Origin: Ampelocalamus luodianensis
Lineage: Eukaryota; Streptophyta; Magnoliopsida; Poales; Poaceae
Length of the DNA stretch: 64,000 bases
Direction of reading: 5' to 3'
Assembly: GCA_036346255.1 (NCBI GenBank)
Contig: CM070625.1
Location: 32,802,520 to 32,866,519, forward strand
Both the position numbers and the translations under genes were made by a program. A model generated the notes under the pieces. That model saw only the letters and a list, made by a program, of their open reading frames with translations, was not told the DNA's origin and ran no database searches. Below, piece by piece: positions 46,555-58,097 of the stretch (position 1 is the first letter of the stretch; the number at the start of each line of letters is the position of its first letter).

Positions 46555-48323
46555 ATGGGCGAAAAGGTGAAGACCCGGGATGGGCCGTTCTCTCTCCTAT
46601 ATCTTGTCATGACGACCAACAATTACCCAGTGTGGGCTATGAGATGAAGGCGAACATGCGTGCCCAAGGAGTCTGGGGTGCAGTCGATCCGAAGGCGAAG
46701 GACAAGGAAGTGGATGACAAGGTGGACCAAACGGCTTTGGCCATTATATACCAGGCGGTGCCAGACTCGATGATGCGGTAGCTCATCGGCAAGAAAACGG
46801 CACGTGAGGCGGGGGTGACGCTTCAGAAGATGCACGAGGGAGTTGATCATGTGAAGGAGGTGCAGCTCCAGAATTTGCACACCGAGTTCGAGAATCTCCA
46901 GATAGGAGAAACTCAGTCGGTGGACGAGTTCGCCAGCAAGCTGACTTTACTGTACAATCAGATTGTCTCTCTCGGCGGCAAGATGGAGGAATCTGTGGTA
47001 GTGAAGAAATACCTATGCATGCTACCAGAAAAGTTCGTACCTATCGTCACCACGCTCATGTACTCCCTGGATCTGGAGACAAAGAAGATCGAGGAGATCA
47101 CTATTTCCCTCAAGGCGCATGAGGAGCTACTGAAGGGGTATCAGTCCCGTAACGAGCAGAGGTATCAGTACCATAACGAACAGGTGTTGTCATTAAAGGG
47201 AGATACAAGAAGCGAGCGTGGACGCGGGCGTGGGCAAGGTGGCAGAGGAGGACATGGAGACGGGGCTAGGGAAGGCGGTGGTGACAGATCACATGATAAA
47301 TCACATGTCAAGTGTTTTAAATGTGAAGAATTTGGTCACTATGCGTCGGAGTGTCGCAGCCACATAAAGTGCTTCAGTTGTGACAAGTGCGGGCATTACG
47401 CTTTGGATTGTCCAAACAATAAGAAGAACGAGGATGCAAACCTCACCCGAGCTTGTGAAGATGATGACGAGCTAGCCCTGCTTTTCTCCTTATGTGACAA
47501 AGAGGCGCCGGTCATGGTGATGTTGAACGAGGAGAACATAGTTCCTAAACTACGCATGGAGGGAGGCAACCATGATCATACTGATGAGTGGTACTTGGAC
47601 AATGGAGCAAGTAATCACATGACGGGAGATCGCTCCATGTTCCATGAGCTCGACGAGAAGATTTTGTGGAAAGTCAAGTTTGGCGATGGCTCAACGGTGG
47701 AGATAAGAGGCAAAGGATCAGTGCTATTGCAATGCAAGAACGGCGATCAGAGGATGCTGACTGAAATTTATTTTATACCAAGTCTGTGTAACAACATACT
47801 CAGTCTCGGGCAGTTGGCAGAACAGGGGTGCTGGGTGGTGCTGCAGGATCAGTTTTTACATGTCTATGACATGAACAAAGATCTGTTGATGAAGGTAAAA
47901 AGATCTTCAAACCGGTTGTACAAAATTTTCCTGAAAACTTGTAAACCAGGTTGTGTGAAGGACGGTCTGGAGGAGCCAGAGTGGAACTTAAGTATTGAAC
48001 CAGAACATGGTGGGACCCAGGAGCGACACGCAGTTGGCGCAGGAGGCACAACAGGCAGAGCCTTGGGAGGTCCAGGCGGCACACAGCAAAGTGCACAGGG
48101 CGCTCCAAGGGGCGGCAAGTCCCACGTGCATGAAGGGTGCGGCGAACACAAAGTTGACGTAGGAGGGAGAGGTGGTGTAGCCTCAGCTAAGATGTACGTG
48201 GGGAAGTGGGCAGACTTGGTCCAAGAAAGAGGAGCGAGAGGCTCAGGTAATGCCGTAGCCCAGGTGGTTGTGGGAGCAGGTGCTCCAGCCAAGGTGGCCG
48301 TAGGAGCAGGTTCTCCAGCCTAG
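46555..48323 (+). pseudogene. E1 Copia gag-protease, frameshift plus amber
   Basis: ATG 46555 starts a Copia Gag (MTTNNYPVWAM). One base is missing near 46640, the frame then continues as MKANMRAQGVWGAVDPK, and TAG at 46779-46781 interrupts it before LIGKKTARE. From there the frame is open to 48323. It has the UBN2-type gag core, a Gly/Arg-rich basic stretch (47215-47290), two CCHC knuckles (CFKCEEFGHYASEC from 47312 and CFSCDKCGHYALDC from 47370), and protease WYLDNGASNHMTG (Asp at 47598). After LYKIFLKTCKPGC, where integrase should begin, it passes in frame into a 120-residue Gly/Ala-rich tail. Gag would package RNA and the protease mature it. Confidence 0.88.
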
Positions 48324-48525
48324 GCGTGCATGCAAGGAAGGACGAGTTCAATCTAGTTGCGAGGCGCGGCAAGCGTTGGTTTGTGCATGGCTCAGGATGG
48401 AGCAAGCGCAGGCGGTAGGGCGGTATCGGCCCAGGAAGGAACGACGCACGGGAGTGTAGGTAAAAGAGGAAGACTTGGAAGTTCGGATGAGAGAGAAGAT
48501 TGGCGTAATCAAGATGAAGAAACAA

Positions 48526-48540
48526 GATTAAGGGGGTAAT
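48526..48540 (+). other. E1 polypurine tract
   Basis: AAGATTAAGGGGGTAAT lies immediately before the 3' LTR start (48541). Confidence 0.8.
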
Positions 48541-49053
48541 TGTTAGATTTAATTTTGTTTGAGTTGTTAGTTTCCGTTTCATAGTAGGCGTCCCAGTCGG
48601 AGTCTGAGTCATAGAAACCGAGTCTGTCTACGTGTGTGAGTTGGAAAGGTGTTTAGCTATATAACTAGCAGATAGCACCATGTATCGTAAGCAAGCAATG
48701 TATGAGGTGAGTTGTAGAGTTGAAGAAATAGAAAAGAAAAAAGAGGAGCAGCGTGCTCCCGAGAAGAAAAGTTTGTGTTCTCTGTTGTCTCGTTTTTGCG
48801 TTGGTTTGTCTCAGCAAGGAAGGAAAGGCTCGGGGGAGAAGCCACTACTCTTGCCAAGGAGGCAAGGATCACATCACGTGAAACAACCGAAGAAAGAAAT
48901 AGAGGGTAGAGGAGCTGTTGTGCATTAGCGCAAGCCACGTCGGGGTCACGTCCAAAGGAGACAGCGGGTCCCACGCATAAGGAGCAAGCGTTTTTTCCTA
49001 TGTTTTCGACTGAACCGGTAACAGTGCGAAGATAGAAGGAAAAATTTCCGACA
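48541..49053 (+). repeat. E1 3' LTR
   Basis: 513 bp, TGTTAGATTT to TTTCCGACA, followed by the GATAC duplication. It is the more complete of the two E1 LTRs. Confidence 0.92.
48656..48665 (+). promoter_or_regulatory. TATA-like box of the E1 3' LTR
   Basis: GCTATATAAC in the LTR. The equivalent stretch is deleted from the 5' LTR at about 1164. Confidence 0.55.
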
Positions 49054-49118
49054 GATACCTTTGTTTGATGCACCGTCGAGCACAGCATACAAATTCATCT
49101 TGGCAAACTTCAACACGC

Positions 49119-49505
49119 CTCGATGACTTGGTCTTAGCGTGGTTCAATTCGGACTTGGCGCCTTTGCCTTGGTCGAACTTGGAATCGCCTCGATGGCATC
49201 TTCTCGACTAGGGGCTCCCTGTAGCACGATGGATTTACCTCGACGAGCCCCAACAAGCCTCGATGGCATGACCTCGGTGTGGTTCAATTCGGTCTCAATG
49301 GCTTGCCTCGATTGAACTTCACTTAGACTTGATAGCATCCCCTCGACTAGGAGCTCGCCCTAGATTGACAAATTCACCACGGTGAGCTCCAATGCGTATT
49401 GATGGCTTGACCTCGATGTGGTTCAATTCAATCTTGACTGCTTTGCCTCAGCCGAACTTTGCTTTACCTCGATGGTGTCTCCTCGATTAGGGGCTCCCTA
49501 TGCGC
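49119..49505. repeat. About 139-bp tandem repeat, 2.8 copies
   Basis: Units begin about 49119, 49257 and 49397. Each holds CTCGATG...GTGGTTCAATTC, then a GCCTCG...GAACTT segment, then CTCGACTAGGGGCTCCC-like sequence. The units are well diverged. No coding signal. Confidence 0.8.
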
Positions 49506-50373
49506 CGCTTTACTTCCGCGCTCGGTGACCGCGGAAAGGAGACGGCGACGTTCCGCGCTTGCACCGCGCAAGACGCCAACATAGTGTACCTCCCGCGCCG
49601 CTACTTGGTCCCACGCCGGCGAATTCCCGCGGACGTCGCTTCTTTCCACGCCATGGACCGCAGAACATGCCATGTGTCACCACCCCATTCTTCCGCGGTC
49701 GACGGGGCTACAAATGCAAATACGTTGCAAAGAGAGCTAAATTTACAATTACGTGGCGCTACAGGGCCAAATCAACAAAAAAAATTCACATATCAGAGGT
49801 GCAATACATCTTTACAGTACGGTAACATATCAGGTGCAATATCCATCTTTATAGTGAAATCATGGGATCCAATTTCGGTTAGGGAGCCCAATCAACACGA
49901 AAACTACTAAAAAAACTACATGTACTTCTCAATTTACTCTACAAAATTTCGAGTTCAAATTCATTCTATGTTAAGAGTCGGAAAATGAGAAAATTCTGAC
50001 AAATTGTAAATCAAAATGGAAAAGGTAAAAAAAGAAGGTATTACTATTCAAAGAAAACTTATCTTTTCAGTTTCTTCTAGCATACTTTGAGTTTGAAGTT
50101 GAAATTTTAGTTTCTTCTAAAACACTCCATAGATTGATTAGTACATCGTCAATTTCTTTTTTATTATTAATTGCCCCCAACAGATTCCGGCCGGATTGCA
50201 CGGTTATACTGTAAAGATGGATTGCACCTGCACTGCCCATAAGCACATTGATATACATACAACATACGTAGTACATATTATTGTACAAATAGTATGCCTG
50301 GATTGTTACAGAGATTGATGCTTACAAGGACACAAAAGAACTCCAAATGTTTATGAAGTACAAACTATACGTA
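49506..50373. other. Unassigned AT-rich DNA holding an inverted-repeat element
   Basis: No gene seen. The first 250 bp are GC-rich; the rest is AT-rich and includes the inverted repeat at 49797-50229. Confidence 0.5.
49797..50229. mobile_element. Inverted-repeat (MITE-like) element, 433 bp
   Basis: Left arm AGGTGCAATACATCTTTACA... (49797-49826) pairs with right arm ...TGTAAAGATGGATTGCACCT (50202-50229), about 26 of 30 positions. The left arm recurs as a direct copy at 49832-49856. No clear target duplication or superfamily signature; non-coding. Confidence 0.55.
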
Positions 50374-50548
50374 CACTACTACAGAAAAGGTCATCACAGA
50401 CGGTTCAAAAATGTCACCACAGAAGGTTTCGTGAACCGTCTGAGTTTATAGGTCAGTAATGACATGAGGTCATCACAGACGGTTTTCGCAGACTATCACA
50501 GACGGTTATTAACTCAGAACCGTTTGTGGTAGCCTTTTTGTAGTAGTG
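50374..50548. mobile_element. CACTA-type MITE, 175 bp
   Basis: Terminal inverted repeats CACTACTACAGAAAAGG and CCTTTTTGTAGTAGTG, with a 3-bp target duplication GTA (50371-50373 and 50549-50551), are diagnostic of CACTA DNA transposons. Subterminal ATCACAGACGGTT motifs repeat inside. No transposase, so it would be mobilised in trans. Confidence 0.9.
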
Positions 50549-51831
50549 GTAGTGCATTGTTTTCTTCAGGAATAGAGCACAACCTTTAGGCCCTGATTGG
50601 AATGCAGGAGGATTCATGTAGGAATTGAATTGTTTCATGTGAAATTTCTACATTCCAAATAGTTCTTAGTAAGTATCCGTCCAACATTTCTATCACACAA
50701 GGGTTATTTGTACCTTACAAGAACCTGTGGGATATATTCTCGCTCAATATACTTAAGATTATAACTTTGTCTTCTATATAATTTTCTTAAGCAAACACAA
50801 CAAAGTCCTCATATACTTGTGCTACTAATTTATTATGCTATGCAAACAAAAAAATAAAATAAAATGTGGTATGAATAGTAGCTTTTTTCCATTTTCTTTT
50901 ATTTTTGACTATTCAGATATTTTTATTTTGTGTTTATTATAGCATTATTTGAGTTAGATCATGAAATTTTAGACTGCTGATGGTATTACAGCTACTTCTA
51001 TATATTTTTTTAATAATTTTATAAGTTGATTTAGTTCCCTAACTAAAAGGGTTAGGCTCCATATGGTATTTACCTAGGAATCATTTCTAAAGAACCTATT
51101 GTAATGCTTTTGGATGTAATAATTAGTACAATTTTTTTAAATAACCAAATAAGTTTTCAGCCATACGAGCAAAAATAACTAATTAGATTCCATAGCACAG
51201 CAACCGCAATGTAACCATTAGTATGATAGCATCAAGTTAGACCATTAGCATGATAGCATCAAGTTAGGGTTAGCGTTGGATACATCCACTAATTAGTAAA
51301 CCCCCTATCCATTATCTATAATAGATATTAAAAATAAAAATAAAAGTACGATGGATTACAACCCTTTTAAAGTGCAAAAGGGGAAAAAAATAAAAACTAT
51401 AACTTAACCCATTTAATTAGCAAAACTTTCCATTTCCACCTGCGCGAATCCTGTGTCTGAACTTTTGCTAATAATGTCCATATGTCCTGACCAAATAAGT
51501 TTTCAGTTACATTAATTATCAAAGCAGCCAAAATAAACTAAGTACCTTTACTGCTAATATATAAATTTAAAACATATATAGGGGTTAATTGAACCGTATC
51601 ATGGTGCCACATTTAAAAATTTTGTTAACTGTGCGTGTTCTAGCTATAAAATATGTACACAACAAATAATCTATACGGCAAGCACTAGGTTGACAAATGA
51701 TAAGTTTCCAATAATTGTATGAAAGGTGCCATCACTACGAGACTTCCATTGTTCAATGATGCCATTAATTTCCCGGACGGACCCGCACCACACCATCAGG
51801 AATAATATTTTCTGTGATGTATTTAATAATT
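50549..51831. other. AT-rich non-coding DNA
   Basis: No gene seen. It includes a MITE-like stretch beginning AGGCCCTGATTGGAATGCAGG at about 50589, whose other end I could not identify, and a 27-bp tandem duplication (51214-51240 and 51241-51267, one base different). Confidence 0.5.
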
Positions 51832-52330
51832 TGTAACACCCCGATTTTTAGAATCGGGATGTTAATATTTAATTTGGTGATATAATAAATATTTGACCGT
51901 GCTTCAAAAATTTTCTGTGTTTAATTAAAAGATTGCTTTTAAAATCAAATCGAATTGTTTGAATGGTTGAAAAAATATATTATTAATTAATTAAATCAAA
52001 TTGTTTGAAGATGTTGACTGAAATTAAATTATTTTGATATTTTATTTTCGTATGCACTTCAAAAATCATATCATCATACATACACTGTGACGTTGCTCTC
52101 TTTTCCAATTCGACCGTCAGAGACGAAACGACTACGTACAAACCCTATTTCCTCTTCACTCATTCACACAACACAGTCAACCACCCTCCTCATCGCTATT
52201 TCTTTCTTCTCCAATGCACCAACCCATGCCACCTCCCTTTAATTACCTCACTGTCGTTTTCATCCTCCCCACAGCCATTTCTTCTTCACCCTCCCAACAC
52301 AACCATTCAACCACTCCCACAAATATGGCA
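51832..52330 (+). repeat. Fragment of an E5-family LTR, plus orientation
   Basis: Starts TGTAACACCCCGATTTTTAG and follows the block order of the E5 LTR start read on the element strand: GGGATGTTAATATTTAA, TTTAAAATC.AATCGA, CACTTCAAAAATCATA. It ends where Copia-related sequence begins. Diverged and truncated, so old. Confidence 0.7.
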
Positions 52331-52552
52331 TTTAGAACCTTTGGTGATGGAAACGTTTGGAATTAAATTCATACCGGAAAGCCGAGACATTAAACCAAAA
52401 TTAATATGACATAAACGTGAGTGCCAAACGTTAGCCTCATCATCCACACCGCCACAAATATGGTTCACGCTTTATTGCAAAATCGAAGGGAAAAGCGAAC
52501 AAGCCTCCGCACTCATAGCCTTTACCAATAAAATGTCCATATTTAGACACGA
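52331..52552. other. Short non-coding link between LTR fragment and Copia pol remnant
   Basis: No gene. ACAAATATGG occurs twice (about 52319 and 52454). Confidence 0.4.
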
Positions 52553-53947
52553 CTACTTTATTAGACTCAAATACCAACTTAAGCCCGTCTCTACATAAAC
52601 GGGAGCCACTAACGAGATTCTTGTGAAGGGATCTGCCAGGTTTCTAGCTGTTTGGATGTAATCCAAGGTTATAACTCCGGAGTTTCTCAATTTCCTGACA
52701 GACTTCAATCGTCTCTTGACATGCCTAGACGATTTCATATTATCCTTAGAACTGTTCACTTTAGCGATAACGGTTTGATTATCACAGTTCATGAGGATAG
52801 CTGGCACTGGCTTTTCTACCGTAGGTAGATCCATCAATAGATCCCGTAGCCATTCTGCCTCAACAATAGCAGTGTCTAGTGCCGCAAGTTCTGCTTCCAT
52901 GATTGACCTCGTCAAAATGGTCTGTTTGCAAGACCTCCATGAAACAGCACCACCACCAATCGTGAAAACATATCCACTAGTGGCTTTGATCTCATTAGCA
53001 TCAGAGATCCAGTTGGAATCACTATAACCCTCCAGCACCGACGGGTACCCAGTGTAGTGAAGTCCAAAGTTCGAGCTACCTTTCAGATAGCGCAACACTC
53101 GCTCAAGTGCCTTCCAGCGATCATCTCCGGTTAGATGTAAACCGCTCAACTTGCTCACAAGAAAAGAGATGTCCGCCTGTTGCACTAGCTAGGTACATAA
53201 GAGAGCCAATTATCTGAGAGTATTCCAGCTGATTCCTAGCAATTTTCTTATTCTTACGAAGTAACACGCTAGGATCATAAGGTGTTGGAGAAGGCTTGCT
53301 ATCAGAAAAACCAAAACGGCTCAAGACCTTTTCCACATAATGAGATTGCACAAGTGTAATCCCATCCTCACCTCTAACCAATTTAATGTTTAGAATAACA
53401 TCACCACTCCCGCATCTTTCATATCAAAATTTTGAAACAAGAATAATTTGACTTCATTTATCACATTGATGTTTGTCCCAAAAATCGGATATCATCCACA
53501 TACAAGCAGAATAACTCCCTCACCCCCACCATAGCGATAGTATACACATTTATCTCGCCTCATTGACAATGGCTCATATGTCACTGTTCTATCGAACTTT
53601 TCATGCCACCGCTAGGAGCTTGTTTTAGACCATACAAAGATTTCAACAGCTTTAACACCTTGCCTTCTTGACCTTCTACTACAAATCCATCAAAGTTGTT
53701 CCATGTAAATGTCCTCATCCACTCTCCTAAGAAAAGCTGTCTTAACGCCCATTTGATGAACAAGAAGACCATGTGAGGCAGCCAAAGCAAGTAGTACTCA
53801 GATTGTGGTCGCCTAGCAACAGTGAGTAAGTGTCAAAGAAATCTTCGCCTTCTTTCTCGAGTGTAGCCCTTGGCAACAAGCCGAGCCTTGTACTTTTCAA
53901 TAGTACCATTAGGCCTAAGCTTCTTTTTGAACACCCACTTGCATCCT
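52553..53947 (-). pseudogene. Copia reverse transcriptase / RNase H remnant
   Basis: Minus strand, several frames. N-terminal RT appears at 53742-53947 (KYKARL-like and EGEDFFDTYS). LKSLYGLKQAPS is at about 53610-53650, YVDD is intact at 53491-53502, and RT C-terminus VEKVLSRFGFSDSKP...YSQIIGSLMYLA lies at 53185-53381. RNase H (SDSNW, ATSGYVFTIGGGAVSWRS, EAELAALDTA) is in one open frame 52553-53185. At least three frame changes are present. The RT N-terminus and all upstream gag-integrase are cut off at 53947 by E7. No LTR or polypurine tract is seen beyond RNase H. Confidence 0.88.
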
Positions 53948-56873
53948 TGTAACATCCCAAATTTCAGAGCTTAAAAATCTTTTAAATAGTTAGTAGGGAA
54001 AAATTCACCATTTGGATTTATTTGAATTTATTTTCAAAAGCTTAATATTGGACTTTACAATCAAAAATAATTAATATGAATAATCCCAACATGAACATTA
54101 GCCAAAACTATTTTATTTGGGTTCCTTGTGCTCAGATATATTTTCTAGATTTTTCTAGAAATTTTTCTGAGTTCAATTGCTATTTTCTATTGCTTATTTG
54201 ATTTTCTGGTATTTTCTAAAATAGAAAAACTATTTAAAATCTCAGAATAGTCTTGGGTCGAATCCTTCCGCCGCCCATCTCCTTCCCGCTTCCTCGCCCA
54301 TCTCCGCGCGCCAGCCCTCCCTCTCTCTCTCGCTCGCCTCCGGTCCCACTCGGCCACCACTCGCGCTTCCACGCGACGCGCCGCACCAGCCGCCGCTCCG
54401 CTGGTGGACCCCGCCGCCGGCAAGATCGCTTCACCGGACTCCTTCCCGTGTCCGAGCCGGACACCGCCGCCCGCCGCTTCCTCGCGGACTCTTCCTCCTC
54501 CGTGGCTATTTAAGGCCCGCGCGCAAAATCTTCGCACCGCCTCCGCCTCCAAACCCTAGAGCGCTCTCGATTGCGCCGCCACGGGAGAATCGAGCCTCTC
54601 AACCTCGGGCCGCCGCAACCTTTCTCCGCCATCTCGCACCGCCGCCGGTGAGCCTCGCCTTCCACGCCACCGATTCGAGGTCGCCAGTGTGGGCTTCACG
54701 ATGCGCACTCATCATCCTCGAGAGCCGCCGCAGCCTCGCCGCCGCTCAACCGAGCCGCCCGCCGCCAACCTCAAGCGCCGCGCGATTTGGTCACCGCCAG
54801 AGCGGCCCGACCGCGTCACCGACTTCGCGAGGGTGTGAGGAGCCGTGCTACCCTCCGCTGCCGCCGTGGTCGGAGTCGCCGTTGTCGTGCACGCCCGACA
54901 AGAACTCGCCGGCGATGCCCGTGTCCCGCCTCCGCCACCGCGTGCCGCCCGCCGCCGTGTCGCCGCGTGTCGCCATCACCAACCTCGCAAGCCAGGCAGG
55001 CCCCACGGATCCTCGAACCAAGGCTCGGTGGACTTTGTCCACCGTGAGCCGAGCCACCGACGGTGGGACCCACTGCCGATCCACAATCCTCCCGTCCGAA
55101 CGCCTCCACGACGTCAAGATTACGCGATAAATCTGATTTTCCTTAGGAAAATAATTCAAGAAATTCATAAAATCTGATTTTCAGCATTTTATGTAATTTC
55201 AATCTTCCAAAGCTCATAACTTTTGCATCCTAACTCCGATTGAGTCCATTCAAATTTCTAAATTTGTCTAAATTCAAGATCTAGCTATCTGAGATTTTTA
55301 TTTAATTTTTGGAGTTTGTTTTGCCTCTGTTATTTATTTGTTTTGTTTGTTTTTGCTTCGCTTGGGCGTAGACGTCGATACTTCGGAGTTTTAGTGAAGA
55401 AGGCTTCAACCAAGTTCAAGACCAGTACATAGACCTTTTCCAAGGCAAGTCATACCATTGATCATATTGAATCCCAGTTTTCCCAAATTACATTGTGTTA
55501 AATTATTGCATTTACTTTAATTATGTATTTAAATGTTTTGGGCTAGTTAATGATCCAACTTGTTATATTCACCTTGTCTACTTGTATACCTTGATATTTT
55601 GGTCGCCTAGATTGGTTTATTATTTAGTTGGTATTAGCATATTGCCAACATGGCGGGTTAGAACGACTAGAATTGCTTAGCCATGCTACGAGTCATCATC
55701 TCATGTGAGCGCAATTATGAAATTGACTAAGTGACTATGGAATCGTGTGATAAAACTGTGTGTCTTTGTGTGCTATTACTCGTGATGGCATGTGTTGCAC
55801 TAAACCAACCGGGTGGTAAAAGATTTAGACTGAGGCAAGTGGTGGATACTGTGTGAACCGGTGGCTTTGTGATTGGGATTTATCTGTGTGGTTTAGTTAG
55901 AAAAACTGGAAGTCTTGCCTTGGTCAATTAAGGACTTAACTTTATGCGACATTGAACTGAGCTATGCTTTATTTACCACATGTCCGTGACAGCCTAACTT
56001 AGTAGGTTACGAGTTTCAACATTGGGGTTCGTGGATAGGTTAAGCTTTGTGATATGGGATCGTGTGATTAAGAACGCCAATGTTGAGACGAAGTTTCGAA
56101 TCATATATGTTACGATCGGTGCTAGCTACACTAGTTGTATCGTGTGGGTAAAGTGTACAAACCTCTGCAGAGTGTTAAACAATCTATTCGAATAGCCGCG
56201 TCCGCGGTCATGGACACTGCTCGGGAATTTCACATGAGGGGTAGTGTTCATAAAACTTTGGGTATGGGACAGCTGTGTGGCATAAGCTATGTGGCTGTGT
56301 GGATCAATCTGATTAGCTTTGTGTCTTTGTGGAAACAACTGATAAATTATTATTGCTTATTTGTTTTAACTTATGCTTTCAATCTATTATTTGTATTCAA
56401 TTGCAAATGTTGCATTTCTGCAAAATAACCACAGAAGCCATTCCTTTGGAATAAGCCTGCATCTATATATTGCATTCTGTGGTGTGATTTGCGAGTACGG
56501 TTGTGTACTCACGCTTGTTGTAAAACTTGCGTCCAAACCTACTGTATGGAGGAGTCTTCACCGCTGAGGAGGAGTTTGTGGAAGAAGGTTGATCGCTAGG
56601 TCATCGATCCCGATCGGTTGCCCTGTGGTGTGCTTGATTGAGTTTGCGAGTTTATTTCGCTCACATTGAGATTTCTTTAGTGTTAGCCTACGTGGCTTAA
56701 TAAGTTGTAACCCCGACCTTAAGGTCAAAACTCTAAGTTGTTACTCAAACTATTCGTTTATGTTATATTTCGCTTGTGTGGATTGATATTCACCTATGTT
56801 ACCACTGTGTGCACTAGCGTGATCCCGGACTAGTGCGATAATACGAGGGTCCAGTGCATTTTGGGTCCCGGCA
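53948..56873 (+). repeat. E7 5' LTR
   Basis: 2926 bp, TGTAACATCCCAAATTTC to GGGTCCCGGCA. AT-rich start, GC-rich promoter and leader core (54258-55125), then AT-rich. Long frames in the core are not maintained in the 3' copy and are ignored. Confidence 0.88.
54506..54515 (+). promoter_or_regulatory. TATA box of the E7 5' LTR
   Basis: CTATTTAAGG within otherwise GC-rich sequence, conserved in the 3' LTR at 63158-63167. Confidence 0.65.
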
Positions 56874-56877
56874 GAGG

Positions 56878-56889
56878 TGGTATCGAGCC
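56878..56889 (+). other. E7 primer-binding site
   Basis: TGGTATCGAGCC, four bases after the LTR end; Met-tRNA type, shared in form with E4 and E6. Confidence 0.8.
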
Positions 56890-57092
56890 ATACTTGATCA
56901 GTGAGGTCTTGACCTTAGTTAGATCGGCCGCTTTTAGAGAGTCCAAACTATTTTCTAAAAGAAAACTAACTTGCAAGAGTAACCTATTGCTTAACTCCTC
57001 TCATGTCTCTCTAGACTCATCTATTGCTAAGAAATTTCCCCTCTCTCCGCTGTTTTTAAGTGGTTCTTACCCTCTCTCTGTCTTGTGGACAG

Positions 57093-57807
57093 ATGCCTCG
57101 CCTTCAGACCTATGGTGAGCGTTGTGGAGGTTACGCCACCGAACTTTGGAAGCTCCTGCAGGTACTTGGAGGTTTTGATCGTCCGTTGTACCGAGGAAAC
57201 AACCGGATGGTGGATGGACATAAGCGGTGCGATCGCCGCTGACGATCTACGCCAGATGAACACCAAGGCAAGCCACCGCTGAACATCTCCGCGTGAGGAT
57301 CACTGGAGTGAAGGAATACAGAATCATCGCGCCGCCATGCTTCGGATCTGCCACATCTACATGCGCGAGTTGCAAGGAACCGCTTCGCTACCACCCGCAG
57401 CGGCCGCCGTGGAGCTACTCGCACACTATCCATCCACGGAGGGAGAAGAAGATGCCACGCTGGTACACCTCGCCCGTGCGTCGTCGCCCAAGAGGAATCC
57501 ATGGAGATGATGGCGGCGATCTAGACAAAGCCTACAAGAGCCCGCACTGTCGAAGAGAAGATCGCCATCCCGAAGAGATATCGGGCGCCCACCACCGTGC
57601 GTACAAGAAGTGGGAGAAGAACATGAAGAATCGAGGAAGATCCGGAGGAGGTGGAGCCGAACTGTAAGAGCTCGCCGCGCCATCGACGCCGTTCTGCTGC
57701 ACCGATTCGGGGCACCGGATCGGGCCATGAAGATGCCGCCAAAGACAGTCAAGGTCTACAGCCGGCAGGAGCACAGCCGTGGTTGTGGAGGTTACCTCAG
57801 CGACTGA
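57093..57807 (+). pseudogene. E7 ORF0 upstream of gag, frameshifted
   Basis: Starts at ATG 57093 (MPRLQTYGERCGGYATELWK and then LLQVLGGFDRPLYRGN). After about 49 codons it breaks, and related coding-like sequence continues in other frames to about 57807. The region lies between primer site and gag, matching the place of the extra ORF reported for some rice Gypsy elements (RIRE3/RIRE8 type, from memory). Role unknown. It is positional kin of the E5 reading frame at 17468-18082, although I cannot align the two confidently. Confidence 0.55.
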
Positions 57808-58097
57808 GTTCGCTAAGGCCTAGGTTCGCAGTTGAGGCTTAGTGTGCTAAGCCGCGTCAGTCTAAGCCTAGTTGTGTCGCCCTTTAGGCGTTAGATTGTG
57901 TGCTTAGATTCGCTTTTTTCTTTGAGTGTGAGTATGAGCTGCAAAGGCCCTTAGGCATCTGTTGCACGCCGTACTAAGTTCCTAAGTAATAAAGTTGCTT
58001 TTGGTTCTCTCAGTTTTGTTGGGTTTAACCAATTCCCCGCTTAGTTCTTAACTCATCCCATGCTTGCTACCTTATCTAACCCTTAAAGCTTCACCAG
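57808..58097. other. E7 spacer between ORF0 and gag
   Basis: 290 bp, no coding signal; TTAGGC-like motifs recur, which look incidental. Confidence 0.5.

Larger units (their letters stand above)
1053..49053 (+). mobile_element. E1: Copia-type LTR retrotransposon, gag-protease only, host of the nested cluster
   Basis: Both ends are LTRs beginning TGTTAGATTT, the 3' one ending CCGACA, and they are flanked by a perfect 5-bp duplication GATAC (1048-1052 and 49054-49058). The internal region is only about 2.0 kb once nested elements are removed: primer site (46515), gag-protease frame (46555-48323), polypurine tract (48526-48540). Integrase, reverse transcriptase and RNase H are absent, so transposition would need enzymes from a relative. 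The 5' LTR is split at 1230/46283 by E2 and everything nested in it. The Copia assignment rests on the gag fold, CCHC knuckles and the DNGASNHMTG protease motif. Confidence 0.9.

Noticed and set aside
49500..49910. 136-codon plus-strand frame near the E1 right flank
   Set aside because: Overlaps a minus-strand frame and runs into the inverted-repeat element; no domain.
54640..55180. GC-rich open frames of 80-160 codons in the E7 LTR (and 63099-63783 in the 3' copy)
   Set aside because: Composition effect in the promoter and leader core; the frame is not kept between the two LTRs and there is no domain.
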